Of a stretch of 9,590 nucleotides of DNA, positions 1 to 7,984 are shown in pieces. Below the pieces are notes generated by a model that was not told the origin of the DNA, made no database searches, and saw nothing but the letters and a program-made list of their open reading frames with translations. The position numbers and the translations under genes are program-made. The first letter of the stretch is position 1; each line of letters starts with the position of its first letter. This DNA comes from an uncultured Acetatifactor sp. (GTDB lineage Bacteria; Bacillota; Clostridia; Lachnospirales; Lachnospiraceae): assembly GCA_910586435.1 (NCBI GenBank), contig CAJUGT010000145.1, forward strand, positions 1-9,590, in the 5' to 3' direction.

Positions 1-731
1 GTTCCGATGGTCTTGTTTTAATCTGCCCTTCGGAGAGCTGTGATTTTAGAATGAGGATTTTTAATCCCGACGGCACGGAAGCGGAAATGTGCGGGAATGC
101 TGTCCGCAGTACGGCAAAATTTGTTTATTTTCATCATCTGACCCAAAAGGAACATATGACGATAGAAACCCTTGGAGGGGTGAAACATTTACAGTTGGAA
201 GTCGTAGAAGGAGAAGTGGTCAATATTCGTGCCAATATTGGCAAACCTGAGTTTGGCGCTGACAAAATACCGGTACAGACATCGAAGGAAACCTTTATCG
301 ACGAACAGCTTCAGGTTGGGGATATGGTATTTCGCGCGTCTGCGCTGTCATGGGGGAATCCCCATCTGGTATTGCTGACGGATGATGTGGCTGCGATGGA
401 CGTGGCAAAGTACGGAAATATAGCGGAGCACCTGCCATGCTTTCCCAAACGGACGAATGTTACATTTGCGCAGATGGTGGATAGTACGCATATTCGTATC
501 CGGGAATGGGAGAGGGGTACAGGAGAAACCATAGGCTGTGGGACAGGATGCTGTTCTGCGGTAGTGATAGGAAATATGTTGGGGATGTGCGGAAGAAAAG
601 TTGTCTGTCATCAGATTGGCGGAGAGCTTAACGTAGAATGGGACGAGAATGATGTAGTACACATGATTGGGCCATCCCATATTGTTTATCAAGGAGAATA
701 TCCATATGAAGCTACAGGAATTACTTGCTGA
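1..731 (+). CDS. dapF: Diaminopimelate epimerase, 5'-truncated by the window edge
   Basis: The enzyme interconverts LL- and meso-diaminopimelate in the cytosol, the last step before meso-DAP goes to lysine or peptidoglycan. The reading frame is open from base 3 with no start, so the gene begins upstream. About 242 codons are visible, against roughly 275 for the family, so some 35 N-terminal residues are missing. The visible part opens with SDGLVLICPSE, which fits the family's GADGL stretch. The two catalytic cysteines are present: one in MCGN (bases 90-92) and one in GETIGCGTG (about bases 537-539). The SWGNPH and RTNVTF stretches also match the family. The last 26 bases overlap the start of the next gene, murE, which uses this enzyme's product, so the two are probably co-transcribed and translationally coupled. 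Identity is very secure; only the true start cannot be seen. Confidence 0.96.
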   Translation, partial: SDGLVLICPSESCDFRMRIFNPDGTEAEMCGNAVRSTAKFVYFHHLTQKEHMTIETLGGVKHLQLEVVEGEVVNIRANIGKPEFGADKIPVQTSKETFIDEQLQVGDMVFRASALSWGNPHLVLLTDDVAAMDVAKYGNIAEHLPCFPKRTNVTFAQMVDSTHIRIREWERGTGETIGCGTGCCSAVVIGNMLGMCGRKVVCHQIGGELNVEWDENDVVHMIGPSHIVYQGEYPYEATGITC

Positions 732-2175
732 TATAGATATCATTTCATTTAAGGGAGACAGTCAGGCTGAAATAACATCCGTGGCTTATGATTCCAGAAA
801 AGTGAAGCCGGGGGCGCTTTTTATATGTGTGCGGGGGCTGAATTCGGACGGCCATGATTTTATCCGCAATGCTGTGGAGCAGGGGGCGGCCGCTGTTGTG
901 GTAGAGGAGCTGCCTGACTTTTATGTGAATGTGGCCATGATTCATGTGCGTGACACCAGGTCTGCGCTTGCGCACATTTCGGCGGCATGGTTCCGTTATC
1001 CTGCCCGGCGGATGACAATCATGGGAATCACCGGGACAAAGGGAAAGACCACCACAGCCCTTATGATCAAAAGGATATTGGAGAAATCAGGTTATAAGAC
1101 AGGCTTGATCGGAACACTGGGGGCATTTATCGGTGATGATAAAATAGAGTATAATAAGAATACGCCAACCACGCCGGAGGCTTATGAACTCCACTCCCTT
1201 TTTTCGGATATGCTGAACGCGGGATGTCAATATGTGGTTATGGAAGTTTCTTCTCAGGGGTTAAAGCAAAAGCGCACAGAAGGAATTATGTTTGACTACA
1301 GCGCTTTCCTGAACATTTCTCCTGACCATATTGGCAAAGGGGAACATGAGAATTTTGAAGAGTATTTTGCCTGCAAGAAACTTTTGTTCTCACAGGCAAG
1401 GTACACTGTGGCCAATATAGATAGTCCTGATTGGAAAGAAATGACGGAACAGGCCCAGAATCTCGTTACCGTGTCCGCAGAAAAGGAAGCGGATTTCATG
1501 GGCTCACATATTGAAAATCTATGGGAGCCGGGCATATTGGGGGCAAGATTTCAGATTTCAGGCAGAATGCAGGGTGAGGTAGTTCTTAACATGCCAGGCA
1601 GATTCAATGTGGAGAATGCTTTGGTGGCCATTGCAATGACTGCGCTTGCCGGAGCGGCGCCGATGTGTATTAAAGAAGCACTGAAGGAAGTGACAGTAAA
1701 GGGAAGAATGCAGGTTTTGCCGGAAGCGGCGGAACATGCCATCTTTCTTATTGACTATGCCCACAATGCGTTGAGTATGGAATGTCTGTTGCGAACTTTA
1801 AAGGAATACCATCCAAGACGTCTGATCTGTCTCTTTGGCGGTGGGGGAAACAGACCCAGGCAACGCCGCCTTGATATGGGAAGAATTGCTGCCCAATATG
1901 CGGATTTGACTGTTATCAGTATGGACAATCCTCGATACGAGTCTGTGGAACAGATTAATGAGGATATTATAGAAGGAATGAAAGTGCATGATGGAAATTA
2001 TCAGGTAATAGTGGACAGAGAAGAAGCAATCAAGTATCTGATTGACAATTGCTCCGAAGGGGATATTGTGGCTTTAATCGGAAAGGGACATGAGGAATAC
2101 CAGGAAATTGAGGGTGTTAAGTATCCGTTTTCCGAGGAAGCAATTGTGCTGAACTATCGAAAGAAACCTGAATGA
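706..2175 (+). CDS. murE: MurE-type UDP-MurNAc-tripeptide ligase (divergent form, probably meso-DAP adding)
   Basis: This cytosolic Mur ligase would add the third residue to UDP-MurNAc-L-Ala-D-Glu using ATP. The start at 706 is chosen because AAGGAG at 691-696 sits 9 bases before it; an in-frame ATG at 667 lies deeper inside dapF and has no such site. The product is 489 residues, normal for MurE. It shows an N-terminal substrate domain (about 1-100), a central ATPase domain with P-loop GITGTKGKTTT (107-117), the NTPTTPE stretch (152-158), a likely carbamylated lysine K224 in CKKLLF, and a C-terminal domain with DYAH (350-353), DNPR (407-410) and GKGHEEYQE (459-467). DNPR is the signature of DAP-adding enzymes, and adjacent dapF agrees. 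Several usual residues differ: TGTNGK is TGTKGK, EVSSH is EVSSQ (Q184), DYAHTP is DYAHNA, and the GGDRD loop is GGNRP. It may therefore be a second, specialised MurE-like ligase rather than the only MurE in the cell. Confidence 0.85.
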   Translation: MKLQELLADIDIISFKGDSQAEITSVAYDSRKVKPGALFICVRGLNSDGHDFIRNAVEQGAAAVVVEELPDFYVNVAMIHVRDTRSALAHISAAWFRYPARRMTIMGITGTKGKTTTALMIKRILEKSGYKTGLIGTLGAFIGDDKIEYNKNTPTTPEAYELHSLFSDMLNAGCQYVVMEVSSQGLKQKRTEGIMFDYSAFLNISPDHIGKGEHENFEEYFACKKLLFSQARYTVANIDSPDWKEMTEQAQNLVTVSAEKEADFMGSHIENLWEPGILGARFQISGRMQGEVVLNMPGRFNVENALVAIAMTALAGAAPMCIKEALKEVTVKGRMQVLPEAAEHAIFLIDYAHNALSMECLLRTLKEYHPRRLICLFGGGGNRPRQRRLDMGRIAAQYADLTVISMDNPRYESVEQINEDIIEGMKVHDGNYQVIVDREEAIKYLIDNCSEGDIVALIGKGHEEYQEIEGVKYPFSEEAIVLNYRKKPE

Positions 2176-2220
2176 ATAAACCTGTGCAAAGGGTAACTTT
2201 TTACAAGAGGGGTGGGGCAG

Positions 2221-2601
2221 ATGGCTTCCAAGACAGATACAGAAGTAATCATAGGCGGTAAAGTGTATACTTTGAGCGGCTATGAGAGTGAGGAATATTT
2301 GCAAAAAGTAGCGTCTTATATTAATAATAAGATCAATGAATACAATAAACTTGACGGATTTCGCAGGCAGTCCATGGATGTACAGAATGTGCTGCTTCAA
2401 TTGAACATTGCCGATGATTATTTCAAGGCAAGGAAACAGATTTCTGAATTGGAGGATGAACTTCAGGCAAAGGATAAAGAACTGTATGATTTAAAGCATG
2501 AGCTGATATCAGCCCAGATTAAACTGGAAAGTTCCGAGGAACAGGTTAAGAACCTGCAGCAGGCGCAAAATCGTCCAGAATCTACGCCAAAGAAGAAATG
2601 A
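2221..2601 (+). CDS. zapA: Cell division protein ZapA, with a long C-terminal coiled coil
   Basis: ZapA binds FtsZ and promotes bundling of its filaments at the division ring. The 126-residue product has the family layout: a short beta region (TEVIIGGKVYTLSGYES, about 7-23), a helix (EEYLQKVASYINNKINEY, 24-41) and a long, strongly heptad-like charged helix from about 55 to 115. It ends in a polar tail, TPKKK. At 126 residues it is longer than the B. subtilis protein of about 85 residues, the extra length being coiled coil. ATG 2221 is preferred over an in-frame GTG at 2212, because the AGAGGGG site (2206-2212) lies at proper spacing for the ATG and would run into the GTG. It follows murE by 45 bases and is probably in the same transcript. 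Confidence is good from the fold pattern, although coiled-coil proteins can mislead. Confidence 0.85.
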   Translation: MASKTDTEVIIGGKVYTLSGYESEEYLQKVASYINNKINEYNKLDGFRRQSMDVQNVLLQLNIADDYFKARKQISELEDELQAKDKELYDLKHELISAQIKLESSEEQVKNLQQAQNRPESTPKKK

Positions 2602-2616
2602 GAATGGTTCAATCAC

Positions 2617-2643
2617 AGCTGTCCGAATATGGGCAGCTTTTCT
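2617..2643 (+). terminator. Probable intrinsic terminator after zapA
   Basis: AGCTGTCC (2617-2624) pairs with GGGCAGCT (2631-2638), eight pairs with one G-T wobble, around a six-base loop. The stem runs directly into TTTTCT. It begins 15 bases after the zapA stop and lies before the U32 gene, so it may end or attenuate the dapF-murE-zapA transcript. The T-run is short, so readthrough is likely. Confidence 0.6.
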
Positions 2644-2681
2644 ATGTATTTATGTAAACTATTGGAAAGTATGGGAATGGG

Positions 2682-4928
2682 ATGAAAAATCACGAAAAAA
2701 AGGTGGAGCTTTTGGCGCCGGCAGGGAGTGAGGAAGCCTTCTATGGAGCGATTCATGGGGGCGCCGATGCAGTGTATCTCGCCGGAGACAGATTTGGGGC
2801 AAGAGCTTATGCAGAAAATTTTGACACCGAAACGCTTCTGAAATGTATTCATTATGGTCATATTTTGGGACGAAAACTGTACCTGACGGTGAATACTCTG
2901 CTGAAGGAAGAAGAGATGAAGGGATTGTACGACTATCTGGCGCCTTTCTATGAGGCGGAGCTGGATGCGGTTATCGTGCAGGATCTGGGAGTATTTCGCT
3001 TTATCAGAGAACATTTTCCGGATTGGAAAATACATGTGAGCACTCAGATGACAATATGCAGTGGATATGGAGGCAGGCTGTTAAAAGAGATGGGTGCCTG
3101 TCGTATTGTTCCTGCCAGAGAGCTGAGTCTGGAGGAGCTTGTGGCAATGAAACGTCAGGCGGATATAGAGATTGAAACTTTTATACACGGCGCAATGTGT
3201 TATTCTTATTCGGGACAATGTCTTTTCAGCAGTATATTGGGTGGAAGGAGCGGCAACAGGGGACGCTGCGCTCAGCCCTGCAGGCTTGGATATTCCGCCG
3301 TTGCAGGTTCAGCCAAATGTGGTGAATGCTTTCCGCTGAGTTTAAAAGATTTATGTGCCATAGAGCACATTCCACAACTGATTGAAGCGGGCATTGACTC
3401 CTTTAAGATAGAAGGCAGGATGAAAAAGCCGGAATATGCAGCGGGAGTGACAGCTGTTTACAGGCATTATATTGATATGTATTATGAGCTGCGAAAGACC
3501 ATGGGGATGGAGGAAGCGGCAAAGGCATATCACATAAGGAAAGAAGACTGGAATATTCTGAATTCTCTTTACATTAGAAGTGAAATACAGGATGGATATT
3601 ATTTCAGGCATAACGGGAAGGAAATGGTAACGATGAAAAGCCCCTCTTACAGTGGATGTGACGAAGGGCTGCTTATGGATATTCGCAAAAAATACATAGA
3701 AAGTAAAACCAGACTTCCCATAGATATTACGGCGGTTATGCAGCCGGGCCGCCCGGCACAGATTACTCTGCATTTGGAGGGCATTCGCGCGGATGTCACT
3801 GGAGGAATGGTGGAACTGGCGCAAAAACAACCTGTCACGGAGGACAATATCAGAAAACAGTTGGGAAAACTTGGAGATAGCGTCTTTTGTGTGGGAAAGA
3901 TGGACATCTCAGCAGGCGAGAACATCTTTTATCCATTGAGCCAGTTAAATGAACTGCGCAGAAGGGCGGTGGCCATACTGGAAAGGCAGCGATTGAACAG
4001 CTATGGCTACGGAAGCGGCAGAAAGGGACGAAACTGGGAAATTACCCGGCAGCAGGTAGCGGGTAATTTGAGGTCAGGTTCAGAAGCGGAAGAAGCATGG
4101 GCGCTTTTAGTCAGCACAAAGCAGCAGCTGGAAGCTGTTTGGGTCTGGCTTGCCCAAAATGAGGACAAGACTGCCAGCAGGAAGATACGCATTTATGTGG
4201 AAGGCGATATGCTGGCAGCACAGGACAGCGGACTGGTGGCGTCTCTTTGCCAAAAGCTGTCTGTAAGTTATCCATTGTACATTGCTCTGCCATATATTAT
4301 AAGGGAATATGACAGGGAATATCTGAGAAATCTTTATGACCAGGTGTCAAAAAAAGAAATTTTTCATGGTTTTTTGGCTCGCTCCATGGATGGCATAGGC
4401 TTCCTGCGCTCCATACAGGAACCATATAGGCTGGATGCGGGCATCTACATATGGAATATGGCTGCAAGACAGGAGATGGATTCCGGGGCGGAAGGATTTT
4501 GTATACCATATGAGCTGAAGGCATCTGAGCAGAGGGAACTTCTGCGTATGCCCGGTTTGCCCTGTGAGAAGCTTGTCTACAGCAGAATTCCCATGATGAT
4601 TACAGCAAATTGTATTCTTCGGACCATGGGACAATGTAAAAAGGGAAGGAACGATATTCCCTATGCGCTCTTAAGGGATAAACTGCATATGGAGTTTCCG
4701 GTAAGGATAAATTGTCTGCACTGTATGAATATTATTTATAACAGTATTCCGTTCTCTTTGTATTCGGAGATACCAAAATGGAAAGAGTATGTGGATTTGC
4801 GCATGGATTTTACATTAGAATCTCCGGAAGAAGTTAAGGGGCTTTTGGATTTATTTTTGGGAGACATTTCCATGGGGAAGAAGGAAAAAGCTGCTACTAA
4901 AGGACATGAAAAACGAGGGGTACAATAA
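2682..4928 (+). CDS. U32-family protein, long form; probable RlhA/TrhP-type RNA hydroxylase
   Basis: U32 proteins were first called peptidases. Characterised members (RlhA on 23S rRNA, TrhP on tRNA wobble uridine) are prephenate-dependent RNA hydroxylases that need conserved cysteines, probably for an iron-sulfur cluster. The 748-residue product starts with the typical VELLAPAGSEEAFYGAIHGG stretch, followed by GADAVYLAG. It carries the U32 signature ETFIHGAMCYSYSGQC (165-180) and RCAQPCR (195-201), so the cluster cysteines would be C173, C180, C196 and C200. LSLKDLC (219-225) and FKIEGRMK (241-248) complete the N-terminal domain. Residues about 345-450 fit the DUF3656-like middle domain seen in RlhA. 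A further C-terminal region to 748 contains a second cysteine set (C644, C652, C678, C681). The start at 2682 has only a weak GGGA site, and no in-frame upstream ATG was found close by. The length and middle domain favour the RlhA branch, but the exact RNA target cannot be read from sequence. Confidence 0.85.
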   Translation: MKNHEKKVELLAPAGSEEAFYGAIHGGADAVYLAGDRFGARAYAENFDTETLLKCIHYGHILGRKLYLTVNTLLKEEEMKGLYDYLAPFYEAELDAVIVQDLGVFRFIREHFPDWKIHVSTQMTICSGYGGRLLKEMGACRIVPARELSLEELVAMKRQADIEIETFIHGAMCYSYSGQCLFSSILGGRSGNRGRCAQPCRLGYSAVAGSAKCGECFPLSLKDLCAIEHIPQLIEAGIDSFKIEGRMKKPEYAAGVTAVYRHYIDMYYELRKTMGMEEAAKAYHIRKEDWNILNSLYIRSEIQDGYYFRHNGKEMVTMKSPSYSGCDEGLLMDIRKKYIESKTRLPIDITAVMQPGRPAQITLHLEGIRADVTGGMVELAQKQPVTEDNIRKQLGKLGDSVFCVGKMDISAGENIFYPLSQLNELRRRAVAILERQRLNSYGYGSGRKGRNWEITRQQVAGNLRSGSEAEEAWALLVSTKQQLEAVWVWLAQNEDKTASRKIRIYVEGDMLAAQDSGLVASLCQKLSVSYPLYIALPYIIREYDREYLRNLYDQVSKKEIFHGFLARSMDGIGFLRSIQEPYRLDAGIYIWNMAARQEMDSGAEGFCIPYELKASEQRELLRMPGLPCEKLVYSRIPMMITANCILRTMGQCKKGRNDIPYALLRDKLHMEFPVRINCLHCMNIIYNSIPFSLYSEIPKWKEYVDLRMDFTLESPEEVKGLLDLFLGDISMGKKEKAATKGHEKRGVQ

Positions 4929-4969
4929 GTGTATCTGATAAAGCTTTTATAGTAATAAGGAATGAAGTG

Positions 4970-6331
4970 ATGACAGAATATATAACAGAAGTATCCAAGT
5001 ATATCATAACAGTTTTGATGGCATTATACACTTTATGCGGATTTATGTGTCTGACGGATAAACTTGAAAAGAAAAAATTTCTTTATATTATACAGAATAT
5101 TTTTATGTTTTTCATGCAATTCCTTATGTTTCTGGACCTGACACTGGTGAGTCGGGATTTGGAGTATGTATTTCTCTATGTGTTTGTGCAGGTATTTTTA
5201 CTGGCTGCGGTGGTGATGGTACCGGCAATCTATGAGAAGGCAAACAGGCTGCTGCTGAATCACATGTGTATGATGCTTGGACTGGGATTGTGCATGGTTT
5301 CCAGACTTTCTTTCCGCAGAGCCATCAAACAGTATATTATTGTCCTGGCTTCCCTGGCTGTCTCTCTGTTTATCCCCTGGCTGCTTTCCCGAATTCGATT
5401 CTGGAAAAAGCTGACATGGGTTTATGGAACGGCCGGGATTGTGATGCTTGGTTCCGTCCTCATCCTTGGAGAAGTCACATATGGTTCCAAAATTAGTTTC
5501 TCTGTGGGGGATATAGCATTCCAACCATCTGAATTTGTCAAGATTATCTTTCTGTTTTTTCTGGCAGGCGCCTTATGGAAGAAGACGGACTTTTGGCAGG
5601 TGGCACTGACGGCGGTTTTTGCGGGGCTGCATGTGGTCATATTGGTTGTATCAAAAGATTTGGGAAGTGCCCTGATTTTTTTTGTGGGGTATGTGCTGGT
5701 GGTATTTGCCGCCACAAGGAACTATCTGTATCTGTTGGCAGGTGTCATCGGCGGAAGCGGCGCCGCATGGGTGGCGTACAAGCTCTTTGCGCATGTGCGC
5801 AATCGTGTTCTTGCCTGGAAGGACCCCTGGAAATATATTGACTCCAAAGGCTATGCCATCACACAGTCTCTCTTTGCCATTGGGACCGGAAGCTGGTTTG
5901 GCATGGGGCTTCTGAAAGGCAATCCCAGCGCCATTCCGCTGGTGGAACAGGATTTTATTTTTTCTTCCATATGTGAAGAATTGGGAGTGATTTTCGGGTG
6001 CTGTCTGATTTTGCTTATGCTTGTGTGCTTCTTATGCATGATAAAGATGTCCGCAAAAATTAAAGATCGTTTTTATCAGCTGATTGTTTACGGAATTGGA
6101 GTTATGTACATTTTTCAGATTTTCCTGACCATTGGAGGAGGAATCAAACTGATACCCCTCACCGGTGTGACACTGCCTTTTATCAGTTACGGAGGAAGCT
6201 CCGTCATGACTACAATGATTATGTTTTTCCTGGTTCAGGGGATTTATATCAGATTACAACAGGAAGGAGAGAAGCGCAATGTCAACGAAGCCAGTCAGCC
6301 CAACGCAGACACAGAAGGAGACGGAGATTAA
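4970..6331 (+). CDS. SEDS peptidoglycan glycosyltransferase (RodA/FtsW family)
   Basis: SEDS proteins are membrane enzymes that polymerise lipid II into glycan strands together with a class B PBP. The product has 453 residues. Its second half carries the family marks: QPSEFVK (185-191), SKDLGSAL (228-235), EQDFIF with the likely catalytic aspartate D328, EELG (336-339), and LTGVTLPFISYGGSS (397-411). At least ten hydrophobic segments can be traced. The first 90 or so residues form about three additional segments (near 11-28, 38-56 and 64-85) before the usual family core, making it longer than FtsW or RodA of about 370-400 residues and closer in plan to actinobacterial RodA. AAGGA at 4957-4961 suits ATG 4970; a GTG at 4967 is the alternative. 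It ends 53 bases inside the PBP gene, so the two are almost certainly co-translated partners. Whether it serves elongation, division or sporulation cannot be decided here. Confidence 0.92.
   Translation: MTEYITEVSKYIITVLMALYTLCGFMCLTDKLEKKKFLYIIQNIFMFFMQFLMFLDLTLVSRDLEYVFLYVFVQVFLLAAVVMVPAIYEKANRLLLNHMCMMLGLGLCMVSRLSFRRAIKQYIIVLASLAVSLFIPWLLSRIRFWKKLTWVYGTAGIVMLGSVLILGEVTYGSKISFSVGDIAFQPSEFVKIIFLFFLAGALWKKTDFWQVALTAVFAGLHVVILVVSKDLGSALIFFVGYVLVVFAATRNYLYLLAGVIGGSGAAWVAYKLFAHVRNRVLAWKDPWKYIDSKGYAITQSLFAIGTGSWFGMGLLKGNPSAIPLVEQDFIFSSICEELGVIFGCCLILLMLVCFLCMIKMSAKIKDRFYQLIVYGIGVMYIFQIFLTIGGGIKLIPLTGVTLPFISYGGSSVMTTMIMFFLVQGIYIRLQQEGEKRNVNEASQPNADTEGDGD
6264..6269 (+). promoter_or_regulatory. Ribosome binding site of the PBP gene, inside the SEDS gene
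   Basis: AAGGAG ends 9 bases before ATG 6279. It fixes the start of the PBP at a site within the SEDS coding region and explains the 53-base overlap. Confidence 0.8.
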
Positions 6332-7826
6332 TTCGGATGTTGTGGAGGGACAGGAAAAGGAAGCCGGGAAAAGCCAAAATCTTAAAAAAGGAAAAAAGGA
6401 AAAAAAGAACAGAGGATTGGCTGGAAATTGGCGGGAGGTTTTTCTGACAGGGGGATTTTTTTGTCTGTTGTTTATGTTTGCAATGGGCTACCTGGGTTAC
6501 TTTGCCGCAACCAGCGAACAGGAAATGATCAACAACAGCTATAATTCCAGGCAGGAAATTCTGCTGTCCCGAAATTATCGCGGGGCCATCATGGATCGCA
6601 ATGGGGAGATACTGGCTGAGACCACTCTGGATGACCAACAGCATGAGAGCAGAACATATCCTTATGCCAATTTGTTTGCGCATATAGTAGGATACTCTAC
6701 AAAGGGACGAATGGGAGTGGAAGCGCTTGCCAATTATTATCTGATTAATACCAACACTTCTCTGAGCAATAAAGCCGCCAATGATATGGCGGGACTTAAA
6801 AATCCCGGTGACAATGTATATACCACTTTGGATGTTAAAATTCAGCAAGTGGCGGATTCTCAGCTGGACATCTACAAAGGCGCTATTGTAGTGACAGAGG
6901 TTTCTACCGGAAAACTGCTTGCCCTGGTTTCTCACCCTAATTTTGACCCCAATAAGATTGAGACCATATGGGAATCACTGGTTGAAAATGAAACCAGTTC
7001 CGTATTGCTTAACAGAGCCACACAGGGACTGTATCCTCCGGGTTCTACTTTTAAAATGATAACCGCTTTGGAGTATATTCGGCAGAATCCGGATACGTAT
7101 CAGGACTATTCCTATCAGTGCAATGGCTACTTTAAAGTGGGCAGCCATCGGATTAACTGCTACCATGGGACAAATCACGGGGCCGTTGATTTTGAACGTT
7201 CTTTTGCCAGGTCCTGCAATTCTTCTTTTGCCAATATTGGTATGGGACTGGATCGGGAGAAATTTGAGGATACCTTGGAGGGGCTTCTGTTCGACAGGCA
7301 GCTTCCGATTTCGCTGACATATAACAGGAGCAGCACCACTGCTTCCGGGAAAATGTCGGACGCTGAAATGATGCAGACCTCCATTGGACAGGGCAAAACC
7401 CAGATCACACCCATACACCTGAATATGATAACCTGTGCCATTGCAAACGGCGGGGTGCTGATGAAGCCATATGTGATAGATCATGTAGAAAATGACAGGG
7501 GCAACATTGTAAAAACTTTTCAGCCGGAAAGTTACGGAAGACTGCTGAGTGAAAAGGAAGCCAATATTTTGAAGGACATGATGGTGGCGGTAGTGGAGAA
7601 GGGGACTGCCACGAATCTGGCCGGCCGGGAATATACTGCCGCAGGAAAGACAGGTTCCGCCGAATACAATGATAAGGGTGACAGTCACGCATGGTTTACA
7701 GGATTTGCGCCGGCTGAAAATCCGGAAATCTGTGTTACAATTATAGTTGAGGGCGCCGGGAGCGGCGGAGATTATGCCGTACCTATCGCAAGGAGAATCT
7801 TTGACGCCTATTTTAATCAAAAGTAA
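6279..7826 (+). CDS. pbpA: Class B penicillin-binding protein (PbpA-like D,D-transpeptidase)
   Basis: This membrane-anchored transpeptidase cross-links glycan strands made by its SEDS partner encoded just upstream. The 515-residue product has a cytoplasmic, lysine-rich N-terminal tail (about 1-50), one transmembrane segment (about 54-76), and then the RGAIMDRNGEILAET stretch (101-115) typical of class B PBPs. The N-terminal non-catalytic part is short, as in PbpA-type proteins, and no PASTA repeats follow. The catalytic motifs are complete: STFK (256-259, nucleophile S256), SCN (312-314) and KTG (457-459). TSIGQG (367-372) and a C-terminal AWFTGFAP stretch also match the family. No gene follows within 150 bases, so it probably ends the operon. 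The symbol pbpA reflects resemblance to the mycobacterial rodA-pbpA pair and is not a proven orthology; clostridial annotations often say PBP2. Confidence 0.92.
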   Translation: MSTKPVSPTQTQKETEINSDVVEGQEKEAGKSQNLKKGKKEKKNRGLAGNWREVFLTGGFFCLLFMFAMGYLGYFAATSEQEMINNSYNSRQEILLSRNYRGAIMDRNGEILAETTLDDQQHESRTYPYANLFAHIVGYSTKGRMGVEALANYYLINTNTSLSNKAANDMAGLKNPGDNVYTTLDVKIQQVADSQLDIYKGAIVVTEVSTGKLLALVSHPNFDPNKIETIWESLVENETSSVLLNRATQGLYPPGSTFKMITALEYIRQNPDTYQDYSYQCNGYFKVGSHRINCYHGTNHGAVDFERSFARSCNSSFANIGMGLDREKFEDTLEGLLFDRQLPISLTYNRSSTTASGKMSDAEMMQTSIGQGKTQITPIHLNMITCAIANGGVLMKPYVIDHVENDRGNIVKTFQPESYGRLLSEKEANILKDMMVAVVEKGTATNLAGREYTAAGKTGSAEYNDKGDSHAWFTGFAPAENPEICVTIIVEGAGSGGDYAVPIARRIFDAYFNQK

Positions 7827-7895
7827 CAGTCCAGGGCAGACCGCTGTTTGCTGCATAAATAGAAATCAGAGTTTTCAGTGATGGAAAATTAGGGC

Positions 7896-7924
7896 TTGCG
7901 CTTCACATAAGTTTGGACTATACT
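7896..7924 (+). promoter_or_regulatory. Candidate sigma-A promoter for the Nudix gene
   Basis: TATACT at 7919-7924 matches the -10 consensus in five of six bases. TTGCGC at 7896-7901 matches the -35 in its first three bases, with a 17-base spacer. Transcription would begin near 7931 and give a leader of roughly 50 bases before ATG 7985. It lies in the only sizeable intergenic gap (7827-7984), in which I see nothing else convincing. Confidence 0.45.
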
Positions 7925-7984
7925 GTTTTTATTAATATTTTGAGCCGGCACACCAATCAGGCAGACAGGCACGGAGGAAAGAGA

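Noticed and set aside
667..705. Upstream ATG extending MurE by 13 residues
   Set aside because: The extension lies inside dapF and lacks a good ribosome binding site, while ATG 706 has AAGGAG at ideal spacing and begins where MurE proteins normally begin.
2176..2220. Gap between murE and zapA as a promoter or regulatory site
   Set aside because: At 45 bases with no recognisable -10/-35 pair or stable hairpin, it looks like simple operon spacing with a ribosome binding site.
6282..6935. Minus-strand open frame of 217 codons opposite the PBP start
   Set aside because: It is a shadow of a well-supported gene. Its translation shows no domain pattern, and the plus-strand motifs explain the conservation expected here.
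7825..7848. Possible hairpin after the PBP stop (AACAGT with GCTGTT)
   Set aside because: Only six weak pairs surround a loop of a dozen bases, and no proper T-run follows, so it is not a convincing terminator.
6975..7856. Long minus-strand open frame of 293 codons inside the PBP gene
   Set aside because: It lies opposite a gene with complete catalytic motifs, its translation resembles no family I know, and it is rich in Cys, His and Ile in the way typical of antisense shadows.
7913..7984. TTG start adding 24 residues to the Nudix protein
   Set aside because: The extension overlaps the predicted -10 element and has no ribosome binding site. ATG 7985 has GGAGG just upstream and starts right before the Nudix fold.
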